DNA from: Phycisphaeraceae bacterium D3-23
Lineage (GTDB): Bacteria; Planctomycetota; Phycisphaerae; Phycisphaerales; Phycisphaeraceae
Length of the DNA stretch: 64,000 nucleotides
Reading direction: 5' to 3'
NCBI GenBank assembly: GCA_039555135.1
Contig: CP114179.1
Location: 2,728,001 to 2,792,000 of the forward strand
The position numbers and the translations under genes were made by a program. The notes under the pieces were generated by a model. The model ran no database searches. It saw only the letters and a list, made by a program, of their open reading frames with translations, and was not told the DNA's origin. Below are positions 47,949 to 56,147 of the stretch, piece by piece. Every line of letters starts with the position of its first letter. Positions within the stretch are counted from its first letter, which is position 1.

Positions 47949-50825
47949 ATGATGACCCGCTATCCGCTCGCCCTGATCGCCGGGCTCGCGCTCGCCCTAT
48001 TCACGACCTCGGCCAACGCCCAGGACCGCTACGCCCTCAACGAAGGCGAGACCGTCGGCGTCATGGGCAACGCATTCGCCGAGCACATGGCCCGCAGCGG
48101 CTACTTCGAGGCACTCGTCCAGGCGGCACACCCCGACGCTCGCGTCACCGTCCGCTCCGTCCCCTGGGGCGGCGACGAGGTCGGCCAGCGCGTCCGCGAG
48201 CACAGCGTGCCCAACGCCGAGGCCCGCCTCGGGCAGTACGGTGCCGACGTCGTCGTCATGTTCTTCGGCATGAGCGAATCGTTCGGCGGCGAAGCGGGCC
48301 TCGAGCGCTTCGAGCAGCAGCTCGCCGCACACCTTGACGACTACCAGGGCCGACAGTTCAACGGCGATTCCGCCCCGCGCCTCGTGCTGGTCTCCCCGAT
48401 CGCGCACGAAGACCTCGGCGCCCCGCTCCCGACCGGCGCGGAGGTCGCAAGCCACAACGCGTCGCTCGCCGACTACACGGATGTGATGCGCCGCGTCGCC
48501 GAGGCCAAGGGCGTGCGTTTCGTCGACCTGTTCGCCGCGTCGCAGGCGCTCTACGCCGCGCAGGACGCCGCGCTCACCAGCAACGGCATCCACCCCAATG
48601 AGCTGGGCTGCTTCCACTTCGCCAAGGAGATCGGCAACCAGCTCGGCTGGATGAATGGTGACGGCAACGCCGACGCGGCCGACGCGCTGCGGACTCTCGC
48701 CTTCGATAAGTTCTACCACGAGCGCCTGCACTACGCGGCGACGAACACCGAGTACGTCTGGGGCCGACGGGCCGAGCCGTTCGGCGTCGTCAACTTCCCC
48801 GAAGAGATGCAGCAGATCGAGCGCATGGTCGCCGCACGCCAGCAGGCGATGTGGGACATGGATAAGCCCAGCCCTGCGCAGCTCTTTGCCAACGCGCCCA
48901 CCGGCCCGGCGATCTGGGAAGCGACCCCGACCTCGCAGGACTTCGACGAAGACCAGTGGACCCCGACCCCCGTCGAACTCATCGACCGCGGCGGCTCCAT
49001 CGGCGGGCTGGACATCAAAGACCCCGATGACTTTATGGAAGCGTTCACCGTCGCCGATGGCTACGTCGTCGAGTGCTTCGCCTCCGAAAAAGACTTCCCC
49101 GAACTCGCCTGCCCGCTCGCGCTGACCTTCGACGACCGCGGTCGGCTGTGGGTCCTCGTCTGCCCGACCTACCCCCACGTCCTGCCCGGCAACCGCCCCG
49201 ACTGCAAGATCCTCATCATCGAGGACACCAACAGCGACGGCAAGGGCGACAAGCTCACCATCTTCGCACGCTACATGGACATCCCCACCGGCTTCGTCAT
49301 CGACGGCGACGGCGCGGTGTACGTCGGCCAAGCGCCCTACCTCTTCAAGCTCACCGACACCGACGGCGACAGCGTCGCCGACCGCAAAGAAACGCTCTAC
49401 ACCGGCTTCGGCATGCCCGACTCGCACCACACCATCAGCGCGTTCGTCTGGGAGCCCGGCGGCACGATCCTCATGCACGAAGGCGTCTTCACCCGCACCA
49501 ACGTCGAAACCCCGCGCGGCACGCAACGCACCCGCGACGCCGCCGTCTGGCGCTTCGACCCCCGCACCCTCGAACTCACCGCCATCGCACACACCGGCCA
49601 CCCCAACCCCTGGGGGCACACCATCGACGAGCACGGCCACGGCATCATGATGGACACCTCGGGCGCAAACCAATTCAACTTCGCCCACCTGATCTCGCCC
49701 TACGTCTTCCCCCACAAACCCGGCAAGCCCGCCCCCGTGGTCTCGCGCGGCCGACCCACCTCGGGCAGCGAGATCATCTACACCCGACACTTCCCCGACG
49801 ACGTCCAAGGCACCTACCTCTCCAACAACGTCATCGGTTTTCATGGCACGTTCTGGGACCGGCTCAACTTCGACGGCGAAGCACACTCCGCCTACACCTC
49901 CGAACGCATGCCCCAGGACCTGATCCAGAGCAGCAACCCCAACTTCCGACCCGTCGCCTGCGAGCTCGCGCCCGACGGCTCGCTCTACATCGCCGACTGG
50001 TGCAACCCGCTCATCGGCCACATGCAGTTCTCCGTCCGCGACCCGCGACGCGACCACACGCATGGCCGAATCTGGCGCATCACCCACGCCGAACGCGACC
50101 TCGTTGACGTCACCAACATCGCCGAGGCAAGCCACGGAGAGCTGCTCGAATTGCTCCGCACCTACGAGCAGAACCCGCGCGACCGCGCCCGCCGACGCCT
50201 GCAACGCGCCGACCCGGCCGTGGTCCTGCCCCTGCTCGACGCCTGGCTCGAAGAGCTCGACGACGACGGCGACGACTACGGCCGGCTGATGCTCGAAGGG
50301 CTCTGGATCCACCAGGCCCACGGCAGCGTCAACGTCGACCTGCTCGAAGAGGTGCTCGACCTCGACAACGCCGCGGCCGTCGCCGGCGGGGTGCGTGTCT
50401 TGCGGTATTGGCTGCAACTGGGCCACATCGCACAGCGCGATGCCGACCGACGCATCCGCCGGCTCACCGACCACGACGACATGCGTGTCCGCATCGAACT
50501 GGTCATGGCCTGCGCCTACCTGGCGGACGCCGACGATGCGAAGGAGTACATCAACGAGATCGCCGAGATGCCGATGGACCAGGGGATGCAGAACGCGCTG
50601 CAGCAGTCGCTCAAATACCTGAACGAGCGACCCGCCGTCGAGGACGCTGGCCAGGTCGGCGACGCTGGCGATCAGACCGATCACCGGATCGATATCGCCG
50701 AGAAGCTACGGCTGCTCGACCTGCCGGCCGAGGCGCTGATGCAGGAGGCGGCCGAGAACGACGCGAAGGCGGCAATCGCGCTGGAGCGGCCCGATGTCCC
50801 TTTTCCTTCCGCCAGCAGGCGCTAA
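47949..50825 (+). CDS. SGNH hydrolase fused to PVC-type heme protein, main part
   Basis: 958 residues in this frame. ATG at 47949 has GAGGAAGG upstream; signal peptide RYPLALIAGLALALFTTSANAQ. An SGNH-like esterase domain follows (about 25-235: VGVMGNAFAEHM; VVVMFFGMSES; NGIHPNELG). Then comes the PVC-type membrane-bound dehydrogenase-like beta-propeller (about 350-730: FTVADGYVVECFASEKDFPELACPLALTFDDRGRLWV; GLGMPDSHHTISAFVWEPGG; EHGHGIMMDTSG; SLYIADWCNPLIGHMQ) and HEAT-like helices. The frame ends at 50825, but the protein clearly continues in another frame (see 50804-51951). It probably ended in the cytochrome domain encoded downstream. Confidence 0.85.
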   Translation: MMTRYPLALIAGLALALFTTSANAQDRYALNEGETVGVMGNAFAEHMARSGYFEALVQAAHPDARVTVRSVPWGGDEVGQRVREHSVPNAEARLGQYGADVVVMFFGMSESFGGEAGLERFEQQLAAHLDDYQGRQFNGDSAPRLVLVSPIAHEDLGAPLPTGAEVASHNASLADYTDVMRRVAEAKGVRFVDLFAASQALYAAQDAALTSNGIHPNELGCFHFAKEIGNQLGWMNGDGNADAADALRTLAFDKFYHERLHYAATNTEYVWGRRAEPFGVVNFPEEMQQIERMVAARQQAMWDMDKPSPAQLFANAPTGPAIWEATPTSQDFDEDQWTPTPVELIDRGGSIGGLDIKDPDDFMEAFTVADGYVVECFASEKDFPELACPLALTFDDRGRLWVLVCPTYPHVLPGNRPDCKILIIEDTNSDGKGDKLTIFARYMDIPTGFVIDGDGAVYVGQAPYLFKLTDTDGDSVADRKETLYTGFGMPDSHHTISAFVWEPGGTILMHEGVFTRTNVETPRGTQRTRDAAVWRFDPRTLELTAIAHTGHPNPWGHTIDEHGHGIMMDTSGANQFNFAHLISPYVFPHKPGKPAPVVSRGRPTSGSEIIYTRHFPDDVQGTYLSNNVIGFHGTFWDRLNFDGEAHSAYTSERMPQDLIQSSNPNFRPVACELAPDGSLYIADWCNPLIGHMQFSVRDPRRDHTHGRIWRITHAERDLVDVTNIAEASHGELLELLRTYEQNPRDRARRRLQRADPAVVLPLLDAWLEELDDDGDDYGRLMLEGLWIHQAHGSVNVDLLEEVLDLDNAAAVAGGVRVLRYWLQLGHIAQRDADRRIRRLTDHDDMRVRIELVMACAYLADADDAKEYINEIAEMPMDQGMQNALQQSLKYLNERPAVEDAGQVGDAGDQTDHRIDIAEKLRLLDLPAEALMQEAAENDAKAAIALERPDVPFPSASRR

Positions 50826-51951
50826 CGCGGCTGGCTGGCGACAACCCCGAAGCGCAGGCGCGCAAGCTGTTTGAGGTGCTCCTCGCCGGGACGATGCGCG
50901 CCGACCATGTCGCCCGCTCGGTCGCCGAGTTGTTGTTGTCGATCGAGCCGACCGCCTTGGCGTCCGTCGCCGTCGATTTGCGCAGCTATCTCGACGACCC
51001 GATGCCCGAGCGCCGCGCCTTGGCGATGGCCGTGCTCATCCGATCCGGCCAGCCCCTGGCCGAACTCGCCCAGCGTGACCAGGCGGCGCTGCTTGGCGCG
51101 GTGGCTGCCATGTCGCCCGCGCAGTTGCCCGACAGTGCCGTCGCGGACCTCAAGCAGCTGGTCGAGGACGGCACCGTCGCTTTTGATACGGGTGTCCTCG
51201 AGGTCGCCCGCCTGTCGAAAGATAGCGACGCGCTGTTTACTTGGCTCCGCGGCTACATCGACCCGGTTCGCCCGGTCGGGTTTGACCAGTGGGGCGAGGG
51301 GCATGTGCGTGCGATGGCGGCGCTGCGCGGGATGCACGCGGTCGACATCGTCGACTGGCCCGCAGGCTACGAAGAATACCGCGTGGCGCAGGCCGAGTCT
51401 GCTGTGCTTGAACAAGGCCGTGAACTGTACTTCATGGCCGAAGAGGGCTGCGTGAAATGTCACGGCGAGCAGGGCGAAGGTGTCGAGGGCTACCCGCCGC
51501 TCGCGCTGTCGCCCTACGTGCTAGGCCACCCGCAGCGTTCTTCGGCGATCGTCGTCCACGGGCTGCGGGGGCCGCTGACGATGCCTGACGGCCGGACGTT
51601 TGAGGCGCAGATGGACCCGGTCCAAAAGGGCTCGCTCTTCTCCGACGCCGAGGTCGCCGCGATCCTGACCTACGTCCGCCAGAGCTTTGGCAACTACGCC
51701 TCGGCCGTGACGTTTGCCGATGTCCAAGCCGCACCCGCCCCCGCCGACCTCGGGAGTTGGGAGACGACCAGGCTGCTCGAAATGTTCCCGCTGAAATACG
51801 ACCGCCTGCTCGCTTCGAGCGACGCGCCCGCCGGACCAAGCGTCAAGCCCTGGCCGCGCCGCGCGGCGGGATGCTCATCATGCTCGCCGTTGTCTTCGGC
51901 CTCAACGCCGTCCTCGGCGGCGTCACCTTCCTCGCCAACCGCAAGGCCTAA
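50804..51951 (+). pseudogene. C-terminal part of the SGNH/PVC-heme gene, out of frame
   Basis: Continues the previous gene after an apparent -1 shift at about 50797-50804, where GTC CCT TTT CCT contains the heptamer C CCT TTT. The new frame reads SFRQQALTRLAGDNPEAQARKL, helical repeats, then a cytochrome c motif GCVKCHGEQGEGVEGYPPLAL (about 51450) and MPDGRTFEAQMDP. Near 51825 a second apparent -1 shift leads to a C-terminal membrane segment (MLIMLAVVFGLNAVLGGVTFLANRKA, stop 51949-51951). Two breaks in one conserved gene suggest sequencing indels or decay rather than two genes. Confidence 0.75.
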
Positions 51952-52043
51952 GCGCGCGCTACCGCTCGACATCTGCTTGAACGGCAACAGCCGCTTGCGG
52001 CTTAGCGCCGCGCCGCGCTCAGCCGCAAGCGGCCTCTACAAAA

Positions 52044-52125
52044 TGGGGTGGGACGGAGTCGAACCGCCAGTGGTCGAAGACGCCCGGGTTACAGCCGGGG
52101 GGGCCTGCCCATGCCCAACCACCCC
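52044..52125 (-). tRNA. tRNA-Tyr(GTA)
   Basis: 82 nt. The acceptor GGGGTGG/CCACCCC pairs perfectly. The anticodon stem is a perfect 5 bp with loop reading GTA at 34-36. The long variable arm (about 14 nt) is that of class II tRNA-Tyr. The discriminator is A and U8 is present. Confidence 0.9.
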
Positions 52126-52161
52126 AATTTTGACGCATGAAGAGCGGACGATGAACACAAG

Positions 52162-52247
52162 CGGAAGGCGGAGGACTCGAACCCCAAGCCGTAAAGCTCC
52201 ACCCGTTTTCGAGACGGGGGCCGCCCCGGTGGCGAACATCACCTTCC
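52162..52247 (-). tRNA. tRNA-Ser(CGA)
   Basis: 86 nt. Acceptor GGAAGGT/GCCTTCC (one T-G pair), anticodon stem perfect, anticodon CGA, long variable arm, discriminator G as expected for Ser. The D-region is odd: position 8 is G, and the D-stem GCC/GGC starts about five bases late. The T-stem has one mismatch. Function uncertain. Confidence 0.75.
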
Positions 52248-52281
52248 ATTCCTCTCCCCATTCTCCAACTCCATTCCAAAA

Positions 52282-52353
52282 TACCCCGTCCGGGAATCGA
52301 ACCCGGGCTTCCGGCATGAGGGGCCGGCGTCTCTGCCATTCGACCGACGGGGC
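52282..52353 (-). tRNA. tRNA-Glu(CTC), unusual C33 and C8
   Basis: 72 nt. Acceptor with G1-T72, T-arm perfect with TTCGATT loop, D-stem GTC/GAC typical of Glu. The anticodon loop reads CCCTCAT, so the anticodon is CTC and position 33 is C instead of the near-universal U. Position 8 is also C. Confidence 0.8.
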
Positions 52354-52404
52354 GTAGTTGGAAGCTTGCAACGCGCAATGCGTGCTGCCAAGAATCCGGG
52401 AAAA

Positions 52405-52490
52405 AGGAAGGCGGTGGGCACGATCCACAGACCTTGACGGTCCCATCCGGCTAGCAACCGGAGCGGCGGCCAACCCGCCATTCACCTTCC
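52405..52490 (-). tRNA. tRNA-Ser(GCT), divergent T-loop
   Basis: 86 nt. Acceptor GGAAGGT/GCCTTCC as in the neighbouring Ser(CGA); anticodon stem perfect, anticodon GCT; variable arm with GACC/GGTC stem. The T-loop reads ATCGTGC instead of TTCRANY, position 8 is G, and the discriminator is T rather than G. May be a pseudo-tRNA. Confidence 0.65.
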
Positions 52491-52495
52491 TTGGA

Positions 52496-52541
52496 GAAGT
52501 CCTGAGTCCTGAGTCCTGAGTCTTGAGTCTTGAGTAGGGTG
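52496..52541. repeat. GAGTCCTGAGTC-type tandem words
   Basis: Degenerate tandem copies of a CTGAGTC/TTGAGTC word (six within 46 nt). Related words occur at 54956-55023 and 57343-57413, all between tRNA genes. Confidence 0.75.
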
Positions 52542-52589
52542 ACAACTGCCGATCACCAAGCCTCACGCCTCACCCCCGAAGCCCCTCAA

Positions 52590-52662
52590 AGACCGGGGCG
52601 GGAATCGAACCCGCTTTGTGCGCAGTTGCAGTGCGCCGCCTTTGCCATTCAGCCACCCGGCC
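52590..52662 (-). tRNA. tRNA-Cys(GCA)
   Basis: 73 nt. Acceptor GGCCGGG with one G-T pair, T-stem perfect, anticodon stem perfect, anticodon GCA, discriminator T (the U73 typical of tRNA-Cys), U8 present. Good canonical cloverleaf. Confidence 0.92.
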
Positions 52663-52669
52663 GGGATGG

Positions 52670-52816
52670 GTCATTTTGTGATCTGGCGATTTGACGATTG
52701 GGCGAAACCAAGACCGCCAAGGCCGACAGTTGCGGTGAGTCATATTTTTCACACGTAATGCCCCGATTGCCAAATCCGAAATCACCAAATCACCAAATGA
52801 CACGATCGCCAAATGA
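52670..52816. repeat. GATTGGG/CCAAAT-type inverted repeat
   Basis: The left part (52670-52704) has TGATCTGGCGATTTGACGA-type words; the right part (52768-52816) has complementary ATCACCAAATCACC-type words. Same family as 3344-3449. Confidence 0.75.
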
Positions 52817-52821
52817 ATCAA

Positions 52822-52892
52822 TGCGGCCGACAGGAATCGAACCTGCTTCTCCACCGTGGCGGGGTGGCGTTCTGCCGATGAACCACGGCCGC
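52822..52892 (-). tRNA. tRNA-Gly(GCC), unusual C33
   Basis: 71 nt. Perfect acceptor GCGGCCG/CGGCCGC, D-stem GTTC/GAAC, anticodon stem perfect. The loop is CCGCCAC, so the anticodon is GCC and position 33 is C rather than U. U8 is present, discriminator A. Confidence 0.85.
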
Positions 52893-52970
52893 AAAACTCC
52901 CGCCGCCACGCCCCGGAACCCCCGGAGGATTCCGGTAGACGCGACGGCGGGATCGGGTAACGAGAACACA

Positions 52971-54131
52971 TCAAACGCGGCCGGCCTTCTCGTCGGGGCC
53001 TACCTTCGGCGGGTCGCTGTCGCCGGCGGCGCCCGCGAGCGAGCGCACCTGCTCCAGCATCCCGCCGTTGCCGAAGACAAAGGTCGCCTTCGTGCCGCGC
53101 ATGATCTCCTGCAACGACTCGAGCTCCTTCATCCGCGTGAGCGCCGGGTTGTCGGCCAGCAGCTTGGCCGTGTTCACCTGGCTCCGCGCGGCGGCGGTCT
53201 CTTCACGCCGGCGGATCAGGTTCGCCTCGGCCTGCTTCTGCGCGAGGATCACCTCGTTGAGGATCGCCTTCATGTCGCCCGGCAGGATCACGTCCCGCAG
53301 GCCGACCGCCTGGACCGACACGCCGAACGCCTCGGCCCGCGACGCCAAGGCGTTACGCACCTCGTTACCGACGGCGTCCTTGTCCGTCAGCAGCTTGTCG
53401 AGGATTCGCGTGCCGACCGCCTCACGCAGCGCGAGCTGCGCGTCGCGGTAGAGCGCCTGGGCGTAGTCCGCCACCGACTCCACCGCACGGCGGGCATCGA
53501 CCACCCGGTACGTCACCAGGAGGTTGACACGCAGCGTCACCTTGTCCGCCGTCATGATCTCCTGGCCCGCGACGTCGAGCGACTGCTCACGCAGGTCGAC
53601 GATCTTCCGTTCGATCCGGCCCGCGCCGCGCCAGTACACGTACAGGCCCGGCGACAGCTCGCCCACCCGCACACCGTCGCGGTAGACCAGCACCGTCTCG
53701 CCCGGCTCAACGTGCACGCCGTCGAAGTAGCGCGACGCGGTCGGCAGCGCCAGCACCGCCTCGATCTTCTTGTGCGTGAAGACAAAGTCGTCCACGTTGT
53801 ACGTCTCGACCTCGACCTTGGCCGGGCCGTTCCAGAAGACGTGTCGGCCCGGCGCGAGCACGCCGCGCAGCCGACCATCGACCCACAGCAACGCCCGCTC
53901 GTCGTCGGCGAGCTCGACCCGCAGCGTCTGCGCCGCAACCGCGGGGTGGTCGATCAGCACGTCCAGCATCTTGTGCTTGAACGCGACATCCAACCGGTCG
54001 ATGACCTCGACACGGTCGGTGCCCAGCAGGAAGCCCGGCTTCCAATATGCGCCGGGCGAGAGGAGTCCCTTGAAGTCGCCGTGGCGGAACCACAGGCCGA
54101 CTTCGTGCTTACGGATGCGTAGCTTGAACAT
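52971..54131 (-). CDS. Slipin/SPFH (band 7) family protein
   Basis: 386 residues, start ATG at 54131 with AAAGGAG 8 nt upstream. The SPFH core spans about 170-300 (MTADKVTLRVNLLVTYRVVDARRAVESV; EAVGTRILDKLLTDKDAVGNEVRNALASRAEAFGVSVQAVGLRDVILPG). An alanine/glutamate-rich coiled coil follows (EVILAQKQAEANLIRRREETAAARSQVNTA), typical of slipins. The N-terminal region (about 1-150) is beta-rich with repeated ALLWVDGRLRG/VFWNG elements and no transmembrane helix. Band-7 proteins form membrane-associated rings. I recall slipins next to bacterial RNA-repair (RtcB-type) operons; no ligase gene is in this window. It sits inside the tRNA array on the same strand. Confidence 0.9.
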   Translation of the reverse strand: MFKLRIRKHEVGLWFRHGDFKGLLSPGAYWKPGFLLGTDRVEVIDRLDVAFKHKMLDVLIDHPAVAAQTLRVELADDERALLWVDGRLRGVLAPGRHVFWNGPAKVEVETYNVDDFVFTHKKIEAVLALPTASRYFDGVHVEPGETVLVYRDGVRVGELSPGLYVYWRGAGRIERKIVDLREQSLDVAGQEIMTADKVTLRVNLLVTYRVVDARRAVESVADYAQALYRDAQLALREAVGTRILDKLLTDKDAVGNEVRNALASRAEAFGVSVQAVGLRDVILPGDMKAILNEVILAQKQAEANLIRRREETAAARSQVNTAKLLADNPALTRMKELESLQEIMRGTKATFVFGNGGMLEQVRSLAGAAGDSDPPKVGPDEKAGRV

Positions 54132-54603
54132 GGTCTGTGCTCCTTTGAGACAGGTGAAAAATGGTGGGGCAGGCACATCGCCCGCCACCAGAAAAGAAAA
54201 CAAAGTCAAAAGCGAGTCGGAGGCGTGCCAACTTGTTGCCACCACGACCGTCCGGGCGGGGCCGGCTTGAGAGTCGGCAGGGAGCGTGCTGGCGTCCCTT
54301 GGCCGGGCGCCGCGCTCGTGCCGACGCGCGGGGTTCACATGAACCCGTTGTGTCGGCGTCTGCACGACGCGGGGCCGAGCGACCGCACGGGCGCGCCGGA
54401 GCGCGCCCTGCGCTTTGCCGAATCGGTATCCGCCGGGCCGCGGGGCCCGTTGATCGCTGCCGTATGGTGTCGTGCTGCGCCGACGAGCGGCAACAGCCAA
54501 AACACAACGCGGCCGGTGGCATCGAGCGGCCTGCGCCCCCGACCCGTGAGGAGCCCGAACTTCGGGCGATAGGGGGAGTCGAACCCCGGGCTTGCGCCCT
54601 GCC
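54132..54603. other. 472-nt GC-rich gap inside the array
   Basis: No gene supported. It contains a T-arm-like fragment near 54569-54600 (AGTCGAA loop with C/G-rich stem) that looks like the 3' remnant of another tRNA, without acceptor or anticodon parts. Confidence 0.5.
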
Positions 54604-54677
54604 AGGAGTGGGCCGGATTCGAACCGGCAACCCACGGATTCACAGTCCGTTGCTCTTACCATTTGAGCTACCACACC
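54604..54677 (-). tRNA. tRNA-His(GTG), divergent acceptor
   Basis: 74 nt. The T-arm and anticodon stem are perfect and the anticodon is GTG. The acceptor has a T3-T70 mismatch, there is no G(-1) to pair with C73, and the discriminator is T. A second, better tRNA-His lies at 56148, so this copy may be degenerate or specialised. Confidence 0.75.
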
Positions 54678-54781
54678 AACCGCGATGCCTTTCGATGCCA
54701 ATGCACGGGACACGCCGGGCCGACCGCGGGGCGGGGCCGGTGCGCCGCTGGACAACACCGCGGTGATGGACGAGTGAGAAA

Positions 54782-54853
54782 CACGCACGGCAGGATTCGA
54801 ACCCGCACCTGGCGGATTTGGAATCCGCCGCTCTACCTTTGAGCTACGTACGT
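54782..54853 (-). tRNA. tRNA-Trp(CCA)
   Basis: 72 nt. Acceptor ACGTACG with one T-G pair, anticodon stem perfect, anticodon CCA, discriminator G as in tRNA-Trp, U8 and A9 present. Good cloverleaf. Confidence 0.92.
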
Positions 54854-54874
54854 CGTGATGGAACCAAAAACAAA

Positions 54875-54946
54875 CTGCACCGGCAGGAGTTGAACCCGCA
54901 ACCCTCTCCGTAACAAGGAGCCGCACTACCGTTGTGCTACAGTGCA
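54875..54946 (-). tRNA. tRNA-Asn(GTT)
   Basis: 72 nt. Acceptor TGCACTG/CGGTGCA (one T-G), anticodon GTT, T-loop TTCAACT, discriminator G, U8 present. One mismatched pair (G-A) lies at the outer end of the anticodon stem. Confidence 0.9.
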
Positions 54947-54955
54947 ATGATTGGC

Positions 54956-55023
54956 TTGAGACCTGAGTCTTGAGTCTTGAGATTGTTTCCTTTCCTCAAC
55001 ACGCAATGCTCAGGCCTCAAGCC
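54956..55023. repeat. TTGAGTC/CTCAGG-type inverted repeat
   Basis: GAGACCTGAGTCTTGAGTC and CTCAGGCCTCAAG form an imperfect palindrome made of short words. It lies between the Asn and Arg(TCT) genes. Confidence 0.7.
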
Positions 55024-55034
55024 CCTCCCCCCAA

Positions 55035-55107
55035 TCACCCCGGCCGGACTCGAACCGGCATGGGCCCGTTTAGAAGACGGGTGCTCTCCCGATTGAGCTA
55101 CGGGGCA
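55035..55107 (-). tRNA. tRNA-Arg(TCT)
   Basis: 73 nt. T-stem and anticodon stem perfect, anticodon TCT, U8-A9 present. The acceptor has T-G pairs at 1-72 and G-T at 2-71, discriminator A. It reads AGA/AGG codons, rare in GC-rich genomes. Confidence 0.9.
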
Positions 55108-55123
55108 CGTATTGGCGAAACAA

Positions 55124-55196
55124 AGCTGGCGGCCGGATTCGAACCGGCGTGATCCGTATTACGAGTACGGCGCTTGAGCCGCTCAGCCACACCAGC
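55124..55196 (-). tRNA. tRNA-Thr(CGT)
   Basis: 73 nt. Acceptor GCTGGTG/CGCCAGC with one T-G, D-stem GCT/AGC, anticodon stem perfect, anticodon CGT, U8 present, discriminator T. Canonical. Confidence 0.9.
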
Positions 55197-55217
55197 GTGG
55201 TTGGGCTTGAAAGAAAA

Positions 55218-55289
55218 TGGCCCCCGTGGGAGTCGAACCCACACCCAACGGATTAAAAGTCCGCTGCTCTGCCTTCGAGCTACGGGGCC
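55218..55289 (-). tRNA. tRNA-Lys(TTT)
   Basis: 72 nt. Acceptor GGCCCCG with one G-G mismatch at 7-66, T-arm perfect, anticodon TTT, discriminator A, U8-A9 present. A second tRNA-Lys (CTT) lies 51 nt away. Confidence 0.88.
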
Positions 55290-55339
55290 GGCGACGCCGT
55301 GGCTGCGCGATCGCAACCGCGCAACCACGACGCACCAAA

Positions 55340-55413
55340 TGAAACGGGTGGGCCACGATCCCACAACCTGCCGGTTAAGAGCCGGCTGCTCTGCCCGCTT
55401 GAGCTACCGTTTC
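55340..55413 (-). tRNA. tRNA-Lys(CTT), divergent T-loop
   Basis: 74 nt. Perfect acceptor GAAACGG/CCGTTTC, perfect T-stem and anticodon stem, anticodon CTT. The T-loop reads ATCGTGG, lacking T54 and A58; tRNA-Ser(GCT) in the same array has ATCGTGC. Confidence 0.82.
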
Positions 55414-55420
55414 AACAATA

Positions 55421-55495
55421 TGCGTCGTGTCGGAATCGAACCGACGGCCTGCTGGTTGGAAGCCAGCCGCTCTGGCCAACGTGAGCTAACGACGC
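55421..55495 (-). tRNA. tRNA-Gly(TCC)
   Basis: 75 nt. Perfect acceptor GCGTCGT/ACGACGC, T-stem and anticodon stem perfect, anticodon TCC, U8 present. Canonical. Confidence 0.9.
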
Positions 55496-55537
55496 GTGTC
55501 GCCGACTTACGCCGGCGCGGTGGGTGGTGTTCATTCC

Positions 55538-55803
55538 CTAAAAGTAGTGGTCGCGGTTGACCCCGTCGTACCTGCCGCTCTTCATGCAGCACTTCTTGAA
55601 AGCACCGGCCCGAGCCGCAGGGGCAGCGGTCGTTGCGGCCGAGCTTTTCGACGAGCTCCTTCGAGCCGTGTACAACGCGGATGCCGCGCTTCACGTTCGT
55701 CTCGGAGGGGTAGCCCTTCTTCCGCTTGCTGATCGGCTCAAAAGGAGAATGCTTCTTCGAGTTCGTGCTGTTCTTCGTGTTCGTCTTTGGGGTCCTGGTG
55801 CAT
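55538..55803 (-). pseudogene. SEC-C motif protein, frame-broken
   Basis: Starts ATG at 55803 behind a strong AAAGGAGG. The conserved reading is MHQDPK, then [20 protein letters not shown] after a shift near 55787-55790, then [20 protein letters not shown] with the zinc-binding SEC-C motif RCPCGSG, and after a second shift near 55590 the rest of it, [20 protein letters not shown] (stop 55538-55540). SEC-C motifs bind zinc and often interact with ribosomes or SecB-like partners. Two breaks in 266 nt suggest indel error or decay. Between tRNA-Gly(TCC) and an 88-residue ORF. Confidence 0.7.
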
Positions 55804-55845
55804 GATGCACCTCCTTTCGTAAAGGGTGAAACTGGAATTGGTCAT

Positions 55846-56112
55846 TCAGGCACGCCGCGCCCGCCCGCGACGGGTCTTGGTGCCCATGTCGGAGGCCGAG
55901 CGCTGCTTTTTGTGCTGCCGTTCAAACAATCGCATCGTGTCCTTGGCGATCGGTTGGCCGACAGACTCGACGCGCCAGCCGTCTTCCATGCCGTGGGGCA
56001 TTTCGAGTTTCAAAACCCGGCCGACCACGGCAACGCTGGCGGGGATGAAGCCGACGGTGGCGCGGTTCGCATTGGTCATGCGGCACTGGCGGTACATCTC
56101 TTGGCGTGTCAT
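55846..56112 (-). CDS. 88-residue protein, unknown function
   Basis: ATG at 56112, GGAG about 8 nt upstream. The protein reads TRQEMYRQCRMTNANRATVG, a beta-like central part (VVGRVLKLEMPHGMEDGWRVES) and a Lys/Arg-rich end (FERQHKKQRSAS...TRRGRARRA), possibly nucleic-acid binding. No family recognised. It lies in the array between the SEC-C remnant and tRNA-His(56148). Confidence 0.65.
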   Translation of the reverse strand: MTRQEMYRQCRMTNANRATVGFIPASVAVVGRVLKLEMPHGMEDGWRVESVGQPIAKDTMRLFERQHKKQRSASDMGTKTRRGRARRA

Positions 56113-56147
56113 GGGTGGGCTCCGATCTTGTGAGAGGAACAGGAAAG

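Noticed and set aside
47997-50684. An 895-codon open frame antisense to the SGNH/PVC-heme gene
   Set aside because: Composition (Val/Gly/Asp-rich) is that of a complement reading; no motif or ribosome-binding site; the sense frame has clear domains.
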